Assembly (NCBI GenBank): GCA_023411815.1
Contig: JAEYOJ010000145.1
Span: forward strand, 1 to 32,982
Source of the DNA: Pseudomonadota bacterium
GTDB lineage: Bacteria; Desulfobacterota; Desulfovibrionia; Desulfovibrionales; Desulfovibrionaceae
Length of the DNA stretch: 32,982 nt
Direction: 5' to 3'
Position 1 is the stretch's first letter. The number at the start of each line of letters is the position of its first letter. A program made the position numbers and the translations under genes. Below the pieces are notes generated by a model, which made no database searches, had not been told where the DNA came from, and saw nothing but the letters and a program-made list of their open reading frames with translations. This document shows positions 8,290-15,629 of the stretch, in pieces.

Positions 8290-8325
8290 GGCCTTTCGGC
8301 GATCTTTGATGATTGCCGAAGGGCC
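8290..8325 (-). promoter_or_regulatory. Hairpin in the dsrC leader
   Basis: GGCCTTTCGGC (8290-8300) pairs over 11 bases (one G-T wobble) with GCCGAAGGGCC (8315-8325) around a 14-nt loop. It lies between the candidate distal promoter and the dsrC start. There is no T-tract on the minus strand, so it may be an mRNA-stabilising or regulatory leader structure rather than a terminator. Alternatively it ends the YcaO transcript. Confidence 0.45.
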
Positions 8326-8415
8326 GAACGTCTCGTCATCTGTTTACGGCACCTGCCGGCCGTGAGAAAGCCTCACGACCAGAAGCATGGGTGCTCGCTG
8401 CCAGATCATTAGCCG

Positions 8416-8445
8416 CTTGTAAATTCCATGTAGGACATTTGTCAA
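8416..8445 (-). promoter_or_regulatory. Candidate sigma-70 promoter for dsrC (distal)
   Basis: On the minus strand a perfect -35 TTGACA (8440-8445) and a 4/6 -10 TACAAG (8416-8421) are 18 bp apart. Transcription would start about 190 bp before dsrC and include the leader hairpin. A second, weaker candidate is TTGACC (8275-8280) with TAGGAA (8252-8257), spacing 17. Confidence 0.4.
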
Positions 8446-8492
8446 TATTATGCATCGGCTATTGCAATCATTTTTCGATCGGTCCGCCCCTC

Positions 8493-10220
8493 TCAATCCC
8501 TATCGATCTCCGCCAGATGTGTCTTGGCGAAGTCCAGGTTCGGGTCGAGGCGCAAGGCCTCTCGCAAGTAGTCCCGCGCCGGTTCGGTTTCCCCCAGGAA
8601 CTTGTGGCACAAGCCCAGGTTTGCCAGATCCATGGCCGACCCGCTGTCGAGAGCAAGCGCGGCCCGGAAATCGGCGGCGGCATCACTATACTTGGACTGC
8701 TTGAATCGGGCAACACCGCGCAGATTGAAATACTCCTTGACTTCGGGGGTCATGGCGACGGCGCGGTCAAGGTGCGGCAGGGCCTCGTCCCAGCGCTGGC
8801 GGAGGGTCAGGGCATAGCCTGCGTAAAAGGCGCACAAGGCCTTGTCCTCGGCGTCGGGCTGGACGGGTTCGGCGACTTGGAACTTGTGGAAGGCCAGCGG
8901 CGCATCCCCGGCATTGAGGGCGGCCAGGCCTTCGAAGAACGGAATGAAGTGAGCATCGGGGTAGACCCGCGCCAGTACCTGCAATCCGCGCACGGCTTCC
9001 TCGGGCTCGGCGCACTCCGCCAGCTTGCGGCCCACGAACAAGCCCAGCCCAGCCTGCCGGCTGCGTTCGCGGAACTGAAAGCCGGGAGCGAAGTTGTACG
9101 TGGCTGGGATGCCCAGTTCGGAATGGGTGGTTTGCACCACGTAGAGCGGAAAGCCCAGTCCGTTCAGCCCGCCGGCCAGGACCATGATCTCGTCGCGGAT
9201 ATTGTCCCGCCCGATGTCGGGCAGGGCGGAGGCCTGGACCACGGGGCCGCATGTGAGCCAGTCGATCTGCGCCAGATCCGTGTATTTGGCCAGGCCCGAG
9301 GCCTCGTAGTTGCTGCCGGTATGGAAGTCGCCGGCAAGCTGGGCGACTTCCGTCAGGGCGCGGATGGCGGCCTTGGCCGGGGTCGAGGCCGTGCCCGCGG
9401 TGAAGACGATCTCGCTCAGCCCAGGGAAGGTCGAGGGATCATAGGCCAGGGCGCCCACCGTGGGCACGGGCATGCCCAGGGTGAAATCCTTGAGCCAGAC
9501 CTTGATTCCGTTGGCCGTGAAGCAGCGCATGAGCCGGTCGAGCACCTCATCGCCGAAGGATTCCGGGTCGATGGTCGGCAGTTCGGGCCGCTCTCGGTCG
9601 ACGAGGGCGGAGACGTGCCGCTCCACGATTTCGCAGGCGCCCTGGAAGAGGGTCTCCTCGAAGGTGTTGCCTGCGCTGGAGCCGTTGAACTCGTTGAGCA
9701 GCTTGAACCAGTCCAGGGGTACCCTGCGTTCACTGCCGGTGGGCACGTGCAGGGCCTTGCAGAAGCGCCAGGTCACGAGGTCGAGCACCTCTTGCGCGGC
9801 CTGCTCGGGCAGGTTCTCGCCGACGCTGTGGAGCATCTCGGCCAGAGGCATGACCTGTCCTGGCCAGCGCGCCTGGGCCTGACTCCAGGTCAGCGCCTCG
9901 AAGTTGGACTCGTCCTCCCAGAAGGAAAAGAAGCTGTAGCGCTCCATGAGCTCCATGAGCGCCGAGGCCTCGGCCTGCTCGGGCGAGGCTCCTTTGCCCA
10001 TCTGCTTGCGCGTGGGCATGATCTGGCGCGCGCGCGGGCCGCACACGCTGAGGAAGACGGGGATGCCCAGCCGGCCCGAGTCGATGCGCCGGGTCTCGGC
10101 CAGTATCCCCTGGCCTTTGTCCGCGAGCAGGGCGCGGACCCTGCTTACGGTTTCGGCGGGCAGGGCGGCCTTGTCCTGGTCCGTTGTGTAGGTCTTGAGG
10201 CAGTCCTTGAGTAATGTCAT
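8493..10220 (-). CDS. YcaO-domain protein with C-terminal TPR repeats
   Basis: YcaO proteins use ATP to activate a peptide-backbone amide, allowing heterocycle, amidine or thioamide formation on a target peptide. This 575-residue protein has the N-terminal YcaO domain with the Mg-ATP glutamate motifs ALMELMERYSFF (about residues 87-98) and GACEIVERH (about 184-192). The C-terminal third is TPR-like (for example EYFNLRGVARFKQSKYSDAA). No proline-rich tail of the azole-forming cyclodehydratases is seen, and no precursor peptide or E1-like partner is nearby. The ATG at 10220 follows GGAAG and overlaps the methyltransferase stop as ATGA, so the two are translationally coupled. dsrC lies 273 bp downstream on the same strand. 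The substrate is unknown; a sulfur-dependent protein modification fed by DsrC is a hypothesis. Confidence 0.9.
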   Translation of the reverse strand: MTLLKDCLKTYTTDQDKAALPAETVSRVRALLADKGQGILAETRRIDSGRLGIPVFLSVCGPRARQIMPTRKQMGKGASPEQAEASALMELMERYSFFSFWEDESNFEALTWSQAQARWPGQVMPLAEMLHSVGENLPEQAAQEVLDLVTWRFCKALHVPTGSERRVPLDWFKLLNEFNGSSAGNTFEETLFQGACEIVERHVSALVDRERPELPTIDPESFGDEVLDRLMRCFTANGIKVWLKDFTLGMPVPTVGALAYDPSTFPGLSEIVFTAGTASTPAKAAIRALTEVAQLAGDFHTGSNYEASGLAKYTDLAQIDWLTCGPVVQASALPDIGRDNIRDEIMVLAGGLNGLGFPLYVVQTTHSELGIPATYNFAPGFQFRERSRQAGLGLFVGRKLAECAEPEEAVRGLQVLARVYPDAHFIPFFEGLAALNAGDAPLAFHKFQVAEPVQPDAEDKALCAFYAGYALTLRQRWDEALPHLDRAVAMTPEVKEYFNLRGVARFKQSKYSDAAADFRAALALDSGSAMDLANLGLCHKFLGETEPARDYLREALRLDPNLDFAKTHLAEIDRD

Positions 10221-11011
10221 GTCGTCTTCCGATTGGAGGGGGGGGTGATTTTCTTGGGCGACAGGCGGTAGATCGTGCACAAATGCTTCTCCTTATCGTT
10301 CGCCTGCGTGTCGGACTTGTAGCCGATGTCCTGGCTCCTGATGGTGAACTCGCGCTCGGCCAGGTTGAAGAACTTGGTGGCTTTACGCGTGAACTCCTTG
10401 GCAAGCACGATTTCGGCTTCGGGAGAGTCCTTCAGGTGGTCCAGCAGGAATTTGCACAGGGACCGGTAGGTGTCTTCCTTATAGAGCACCTCGGAGCCCA
10501 GCACGATGTCGAAGCGCCGGCCGAGCCTGTCCTGGGTGAAATCGGCGCTGGCCACGCTCGCGCGTTCCTGCAGCCCGTTCTTGAGGATGTTGATCTGGGT
10601 GAAGAGCAAGGCGTCCGGGTGAATGTCGCTGATGGTCACCTCGAAGCCGTGCCTGGCCGCGAAGAGCCCGCACAGGCCCACGCCCGCGCCGATCTCCAGC
10701 ATGCAGCGGCCTTGGGACGGCAGTCTCTGCACATAATAGGAAAGCAGGAAGGAGGTGCGCCATATCTTGGCCCAGAAGGGCAGCTCCAGGCTGTCGCCGG
10801 GAGTCAGCTGCGCGGCCAGGGCCTCCACGTAGCTGTCCATGTTCGTGAGTTGGAGAATATCGAGCTCGTGCTCTCCGATCTTCACCGGCTCGAAAGCCAC
10901 CTCGTAGCGCGACTTGGCCGCTTCCAGCAGTTCGTCCAGCGGGGCGTCCAACGAGATGCCCACGGGACTTGCCTGCGACGGCTTCCCGCTCGTGTGCCGG
11001 GTCGTGTTCAC
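10217..11011 (-). CDS. Class I SAM methyltransferase (METTL20/21-like) coupled to YcaO
   Basis: A 264-residue Rossmann-fold methyltransferase. SAM motif I is MLEIGAGVGLCGLFAARHG (about residues 104-122), motif II contains VTISDIHPDAL, and a later GSEVLYKEDTYRSL segment plus the upstream LPFWAKIWRTSFLL ('P-x-W-x-x-x-W') resemble the family of protein-lysine methyltransferases (METTL20/21, EtfB and translation-factor methylases). A protein rather than small-molecule target is therefore likely but not shown. The start is GTG at 11011, because GAGGAG lies six bases upstream. An upstream ATG at 11077 has no such site. The stop overlaps the YcaO start by ATGA, implying that the two products act together. 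Confidence 0.85.
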   Translation of the reverse strand: MNTTRHTSGKPSQASPVGISLDAPLDELLEAAKSRYEVAFEPVKIGEHELDILQLTNMDSYVEALAAQLTPGDSLELPFWAKIWRTSFLLSYYVQRLPSQGRCMLEIGAGVGLCGLFAARHGFEVTISDIHPDALLFTQINILKNGLQERASVASADFTQDRLGRRFDIVLGSEVLYKEDTYRSLCKFLLDHLKDSPEAEIVLAKEFTRKATKFFNLAEREFTIRSQDIGYKSDTQANDKEKHLCTIYRLSPKKITPPSNRKTT

Positions 11012-11109
11012 TCGCTGCTCCTCAAGGTTTGTCTCCGGAAACCTGCGGCTTGCGCGGTCGGAAAGGTCACGCGTCAAAAGGCCCAGGCCGTGGCGGAGGG
11101 GTGGTAAAC

Positions 11110-11142
11110 AAAAAGCCGGCCACCTCGGAGAAGGGGGCCGGC
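11110..11142 (-). terminator. Terminator of the tRNA operon
   Basis: On the minus strand GCCGGCC (11136-11142) pairs with GGCCGGC (11115-11121) across a 14-nt loop and is followed by TTTTTG. It lies 10 bp beyond the last tRNA and separates the tRNA transcript from the methyltransferase-YcaO operon. Confidence 0.8.
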
Positions 11143-11151
11143 CGGATCATC

Positions 11152-11226
<75 letters not shown>

Positions 11227-11234
11227 ATATCAAT

Positions 11235-11309
11235 TGGAGGCGGCATCCGGATTTGAACCGGAGAATGGAGGTTTTGCAGACCGCTGCCTTACCACTTGGC
11301 TATGCCGCC
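11235..11309 (-). tRNA. tRNA-Cys (GCA)
   Basis: A 75-nt tRNA, read leftward: acceptor GGCGGCA pairing with TGCCGCC, anticodon GCA in the loop TCTGCAAA, T-arm with GGTTCAAATCC, and encoded CCA. It is spaced 7-8 bp from the two flanking tRNA-Gly genes, so the three are processed from one transcript. Confidence 0.96.
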
Positions 11310-11316
11310 GAAATTT

Positions 11317-11391
<75 letters not shown>

Positions 11392-11469
11392 TCACTCGAA
11401 AAGCGAGGGCTCTATCTACGGATTTCACCTTCAAGTGTCAAGCATGCCTCGCAAGAAAATATTGGAAAT

Positions 11470-12234
11470 TCATTTCAGCCAAATAACCTGCTCCACACCG
11501 CGCAGTTGCTTGAACGTCCGGCTTGCGTGAATGCCTTCGACCGCCAAGTCGGGATCGCTGACCCGCGTGCCGCCCAGGGCGTGCAGGCCCCAATCGAACA
11601 GGCTGGGAGACAGGGGCGTGCTGGGGCCGAGCATGATCGTGAAAGCGTCCGGGCGGCACAGTCGGAGCAACCGTTCGCAACTGCCGTTGAGCAGGGTCGT
11701 GCCCGTCAGGGCGACCACGTCGGCCAGCGGCAGCAACTTGTCTGCCTCATGCTCCGGCCTGTCGCCGGGACGCGGCTCCTTCTCGATCACCCAGAAATCG
11801 GCGAATTCGCCGCCCATGCGCTCCACGAAGGGGAAATGTCCCACCACCGCCACCCGCTTGCCACGGCCCCTATCCATGATTAGCTCTTGGGCCTTCATGC
11901 TCGCGGTCCCGGCCGGCAACGGCAAGAGCAGGTTCACCGCGGCCATGCCGAAGGCAAGCGCATCAGGCTCGCCGGAGCGGCCCAGGAGAAGCTCGGCGGT
12001 CTCCTTTGCCGAGTTGGGCAGCGTGTGCAGCTCCGTAGCCGGGGGCTCACCGTGCGGAGTAGCCCTGGAACACAGCCCCAGGCCCTCGCTCCGCAGGCCC
12101 AGCAGATGTGAGCCCTGGACGTAGGCGCGCACGGGCATGTCCGGCCGGCCCCTGCAGGCGCTGGCCAGAATGTCGGCCAGCAGCCGAGCCTGTCTGGCGG
12201 GCGATGGAGATGTCTGGGCGGATTCGACTGGCAT
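11470..12234 (-). CDS. DUF364 family protein
   Basis: A 254-residue cytoplasmic protein with the DUF364 (putative heavy-metal chelatase-like) C-terminal signature MLGPSTPLSPSLFDWGLHAL, followed by GGTRVSDPD, and a preceding Rossmann-like VAVVGHFPFVERM. The N-terminal part fits the DUF4213 half that usually precedes it, with SAKETAELLLG. Members are often found with metal-uptake or cofactor genes, but none is close here. The ATG at 12234 is chosen because GGGAGGTG lies five bases upstream; an upstream ATG at 12258 lacks one. The reaction and substrate are unknown. Confidence 0.8.
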   Translation of the reverse strand: MPVESAQTSPSPARQARLLADILASACRGRPDMPVRAYVQGSHLLGLRSEGLGLCSRATPHGEPPATELHTLPNSAKETAELLLGRSGEPDALAFGMAAVNLLLPLPAGTASMKAQELIMDRGRGKRVAVVGHFPFVERMGGEFADFWVIEKEPRPGDRPEHEADKLLPLADVVALTGTTLLNGSCERLLRLCRPDAFTIMLGPSTPLSPSLFDWGLHALGGTRVSDPDLAVEGIHASRTFKQLRGVEQVIWLK

Positions 12235-12413
12235 GTTGCACCTCCCGGATGCGGTCATCTTACGGGATAACGGGCCGGATCGGAAGGTCGGCTGCCGGCG
12301 GCGGGCTCAGCCCGGCCGGTATGCACGATGGCGAAGAAAATCCCCTGGCGAGTCTTTACTTCATAGGGGGATTGAATTAATCAGGTGAGCTTATTTCAAG
12401 CCGCATGCGGCGG

Positions 12414-12422
12414 TTATCCACA
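12414..12422 (+). promoter_or_regulatory. Consensus DnaA box TTATCCACA upstream of dksA
   Basis: An exact match to the DnaA-box consensus lies 27 bp before the dksA start, within the likely promoter or leader. One chance match to a fixed 9-mer on either strand is not improbable in 33 kb, so functional meaning is uncertain. Confidence 0.3.
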
Positions 12423-12448
12423 AGATTGCTTTTTGCAAGGGAGTACGC

Positions 12449-12823
12449 ATGGACCCCAAGGACATTGAGTTCTTTCGCAAACACTTGAGCGACATGCTTA
12501 ATGATATCGTCAAGCAGGGTGACGAAACCCTTGAGGACATGACCGATACGGTCGAAGTCTATGCCGATCCTGCCGACCGGGCCACCGCCGAGTCCGACCG
12601 GGCCTTCACCCTTCGGCTCCGCGACCGCGAGCGCCGCCTGATCAAGAAGATCAAGGAAGCCCTTCAGCGTATCGACGAGGGGACCTACGGCATCTGCGAG
12701 GAATGCGGCGAGGACATCAGCGTGCCGAGGCTCAAGGCCCGCCCCGTGACCACCTTGTGCATCCACTGCAAGAGCAAGCAGGAGGAAGATGAGCACCAGC
12801 GTGCCGAATCGGCGTCTTCGTAA
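12449..12823 (+). CDS. dksA: DksA-type RNA polymerase regulator
   Basis: A 124-residue TraR/DksA zinc-finger protein. DksA enters the secondary channel of RNA polymerase and, with ppGpp, represses rRNA promoters and activates amino-acid promoters. The coiled-coil domain (1-75) carries the tip motif DPADRA (40-45) with the functional Asp and Ala. A four-cysteine zinc finger follows (C83, C86, C104, C107, as CEEC...CIHC). It lacks the long N-terminal extension of E. coli DksA (151 residues). The ATG is preceded by AAGGGAG at five bases. It stands alone, with a GC-rich hairpin downstream. Confidence 0.93.
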   Translation: MDPKDIEFFRKHLSDMLNDIVKQGDETLEDMTDTVEVYADPADRATAESDRAFTLRLRDRERRLIKKIKEALQRIDEGTYGICEECGEDISVPRLKARPVTTLCIHCKSKQEEDEHQRAESASS

Positions 12824-12834
12824 CGCGTTGACGC

Positions 12835-12855
12835 CGCGCGTTTCGAATACGCGCG
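12835..12855 (+). terminator. GC-rich hairpin after dksA
   Basis: CGCGCGT (12835-12841) pairs with ACGCGCG (12849-12855) around TTCGAAT. There is no T-tract, so termination may be weak. Confidence 0.35.
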
Positions 12856-12908
12856 CCGGGAGTCGACTTCCCCATCCCTCCAAGGCTTAGTCGCTCAGAC
12901 CCAAGTTC

Positions 12909-14459
12909 ATGGACGCGCACATCTTTCGCTCCTTATGCAGCGAACTTGGGCCTGCGCTCGGCGGTCGCCGCATAGAAAAGATATACTGCCCGGCCAGGGG
13001 ATATTGGACTCTCGTGCTGGGCGCCAGGGGCGGCAAGCGCCTGCTCCTGTTTCATCCGGCCAAGAAGGACGCCTTGCTCCTGCTGTCCGGAACCAAGCCA
13101 CAGAACCCGATGTCGGCTCCGGCCGAGGCGATGTGGTTTCGCAAACGCATCTCGGGCCGCTGGCTTGGCCAGTGGCGGGCGGACTGGCCCGGATTGCGCA
13201 TCGCCTGGGAACTGTCGCCCGTGCCTCCCGACGCTCCGGACCAGAGCCGATTCCTGGTGCTGGACATGCACGCGGGCATGCGCCTGGCCGCTGAACTGGA
13301 GCCTGTTTTCGGCGGCGAACCCGCCTGGCCGCCGTTCGAGCGGGCGCTGCACGACCCGGATGTCTGGAAGGAATTCCCCCAGCTTTCACCCTCATTGCGC
13401 AGGCGGCTCAAGGCCCTGCCCGTAAGCGAGGCCGCGGCCTTCTACGCCTCCCTTGCCAATGGACCGGCCAACCCTATTTATATGACATGCAAGCACGGGA
13501 AGCCCGTCTCGTTGCACGCATGGGCCCCGGAAGAAGGCGCGGCGAGCGGAGTCCGGGTTTTTGAAAGCGCGCTGGAGGCCGTCGCGGCTTTTGGCGAGCC
13601 GAAGTTTTTCGCTGGGTTGGCCCAAGGCGAATCGGCCGAAGACCGTCAGGCCTTCAAGGCCCGCGAGCGCCGCTTGCGGCGCGGCCTGGAACGCCTGGAG
13701 GCCGACCGCGAGCGCCTGTCGGGCATGATGCGGCAGCAAGCCCAGGCCGAACTGCTCCAGGCCGAACTCTATAAATACAAGGACGGGCCCACCCCCGAGT
13801 GCATCGTCGGCAGCCATCCACTGCATGGCGAGATGGTCGTGGAGCTGAACACGCGCATGAGCGTGGCCGAGAACATGGAGCGGCTCTTTCAGCAGGTGGC
13901 CAAGGGCAGGCGCGGCTTGGCCGTGGTCGAGCAGCGCCGGGCGCAACTGGACGCCGAATTGCGCGGACAGGTCGAGGGCCGGGCGCCGGAGTCCGCCGGA
14001 GGCAAGCCTGGCCCGGAAGCCAAGGTCGACGACCGGCCGCTGTTGTCCAAGCGCCTGCGCGGCTTGGCCGTGTCGGTCTTCACCACCAGCGACGGCTTTC
14101 GCGTGTTGCGCGGCAAGAACCAGGAAGCAGGCCACAAGCTGCTCAGCCAGGCGGCCAGCCCCTTCGACCTGTGGTTCCATGCCGCGCACAGGCCGGGTGC
14201 GCATGTGGTGCTCAAGCGCGATTATCCGGCCCAGGAAGTGCCGGAGAACAGCATGCGCGAGGCCGCGGCGCTGGCCGGATTGGCCAGCGGCTATGCCGGC
14301 GAGGCCAAGGCGGACGTGTTCTGCGCCCTGGTCAAGGACATACGCAAGATCAAGGGAGCGGCCCTGGGGCTGGTGCGCGTCGAGGAGGTTCGCCAAACCT
14401 TGCGAGTGGATCTGGATCCGGAGCTGCCCGGACGGCTCAAGAGTTCATTGCCTCTTTGA
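12909..14459 (+). CDS. NFACT-family (RqcH/Rqc2-like) ribosome-associated protein
   Basis: A 516-residue protein with the NFACT layout: an N-terminal FbpA-like domain (1-230, starting MDAHIFRSLCSELGPALGGRRIEKIY), a helical coiled-coil middle (about 245-350) and a C-terminal NFACT-R domain (about 390-500) with the signature DLWFHAAHRPGAHVVLK. RqcH binds stalled 50S-peptidyl-tRNA complexes and adds alanine tails. This protein is somewhat short, and where RqcH has its conserved Asp-Arg pair (in GLDRI) it reads GLRIAW, so tailing activity is doubtful. There is no signal peptide. The ribosome binding site before the ATG is weak. arfB, ybeY and phoH lie downstream, consistent with a translation-quality neighbourhood. 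Fibronectin-binding annotations of this family are historical. Confidence 0.85.
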   Translation: MDAHIFRSLCSELGPALGGRRIEKIYCPARGYWTLVLGARGGKRLLLFHPAKKDALLLLSGTKPQNPMSAPAEAMWFRKRISGRWLGQWRADWPGLRIAWELSPVPPDAPDQSRFLVLDMHAGMRLAAELEPVFGGEPAWPPFERALHDPDVWKEFPQLSPSLRRRLKALPVSEAAAFYASLANGPANPIYMTCKHGKPVSLHAWAPEEGAASGVRVFESALEAVAAFGEPKFFAGLAQGESAEDRQAFKARERRLRRGLERLEADRERLSGMMRQQAQAELLQAELYKYKDGPTPECIVGSHPLHGEMVVELNTRMSVAENMERLFQQVAKGRRGLAVVEQRRAQLDAELRGQVEGRAPESAGGKPGPEAKVDDRPLLSKRLRGLAVSVFTTSDGFRVLRGKNQEAGHKLLSQAASPFDLWFHAAHRPGAHVVLKRDYPAQEVPENSMREAAALAGLASGYAGEAKADVFCALVKDIRKIKGAALGLVRVEEVRQTLRVDLDPELPGRLKSSLPL

Positions 14460-14642
14460 TTCGCAATTTCTGAAAATGTATCGGGCCATCCGTTCGGCCG
14501 ATCCTTGGTGTATGGCTGCCTGGGCGGCGCTATTAGCGACGCCGCGGGATTAACGGCGTTCATGGATGATTGGACGGCGGCTTGAAAAAACAGTATGAAA
14601 CTCTCTGGCCTGATGGCCGGGAGTGGATGCACACGGAGCGTC

Positions 14643-15629
14643 ATGAACGAACCCGCCCGCCACATACGGCGGCTAGATTTCGATGATTGCGCGCTAGCCA
14701 GCAATCTGTTCGGGCCGCATGACAGTCACGTCAAGCTGGTCAGCGATTTGAGCGGAGTGTCCGCGGACACACGCGGGACTTCCCTTGTCCTTCGTTCCGA
14801 TAACGAAAGCAGCCTGGATGCGGCGGCCAATCTCATGGCCCAGCTGTACGGGCTGGTGAAGTCCGGGCGGCAGCTTTCGCCCCAGGACATAGACCAGGGT
14901 TGGCGCATTGTCTCCCACGACAGCGAAGCCAGCCTGCGATCCATCTTCGCCGATGTCAGCATTCCCGTCTCGCGCAAGCGCACGATCACGCCCAAGACGC
15001 CGACGCAACGCGCGTACCTGGAAGCGATCCGCGAGAACGACCTGGTGTTCGGCATCGGGCCCGCCGGCACCGGAAAGACCTATCTGGCAGTGGCCATGGC
15101 CGTGGCGGCGCTCAATGCGCGCAAGGTCAAGCGGCTGGTACTCACCCGTCCGGCGGTGGAGGCAGGCGAGAAGCTGGGCTTCCTGCCCGGTGATCTCGTG
15201 GAGAAGGTCAACCCCTATTTGCGGCCATTGTACGACGCATTGCACGACATGCTCGAATTCGGCAAGGTCCAGGAGATGCTGGAAACGGGCATCATCGAGG
15301 TGGCCCCGCTCGCGTTCATGCGCGGCAGGACCCTCAACGACGCGTTCATCATCCTGGACGAGGCCCAGAACACCACAGTCGAGCAGATGAAGATGTTCCT
15401 GACCCGGCTCGGGTTCGGCTCCAAGGTGGTGGTCACGGGCGACGTGACACAGATCGACCTGCCCGGAAAGGGCAGTTCGGGACTCATTCACGCCCGCAAG
15501 GTGCTGGCAGGCATACCGGGCATAAGCATGATCGCCTTTCAGGAACGGGATGTCATCCGGCATTCATTGGTGGGCCGTATCGTCAACGCCTATGAGCGTC
15601 ATGCGCATGCTATCGAAGAAAAAGGCTAA
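14643..15629 (+). CDS. phoH: PhoH-family P-loop ATPase
   Basis: A 328-residue PhoH protein: N-terminal KH-like part followed by a helicase-type ATPase. The Walker A motif is FGIGPAGTGKTYLA (about residues 137-150), LTRPAVEAGEKLGFLPG is a family hallmark, and Walker B is FIILDEAQNTT. PhoH proteins are implicated in RNA processing together with YbeY. The ATG at 14643 has GGAG four bases upstream; an earlier in-frame ATG at 14595 has none. The 3' end overlaps the next gene, so the phoH-pgpH-ybeY block is an operon, an order also known from Firmicutes. Confidence 0.93.
   Translation: MNEPARHIRRLDFDDCALASNLFGPHDSHVKLVSDLSGVSADTRGTSLVLRSDNESSLDAAANLMAQLYGLVKSGRQLSPQDIDQGWRIVSHDSEASLRSIFADVSIPVSRKRTITPKTPTQRAYLEAIRENDLVFGIGPAGTGKTYLAVAMAVAALNARKVKRLVLTRPAVEAGEKLGFLPGDLVEKVNPYLRPLYDALHDMLEFGKVQEMLETGIIEVAPLAFMRGRTLNDAFIILDEAQNTTVEQMKMFLTRLGFGSKVVVTGDVTQIDLPGKGSSGLIHARKVLAGIPGISMIAFQERDVIRHSLVGRIVNAYERHAHAIEEKG

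Noticed and set aside
8313..10214. 633-codon open frame on the plus strand opposite the YcaO gene
   Set aside because: A shadow of the YcaO reading frame: compositionally odd (Gly/His/Leu/Val-rich), with no start signal and no recognisable motif.
14520..14590. ACGCCG/CGGCGT hairpin between the NFACT gene and phoH as a terminator
   Set aside because: The stem is only six pairs, there is no T-tract, and phoH follows closely; the evidence is too weak to list.
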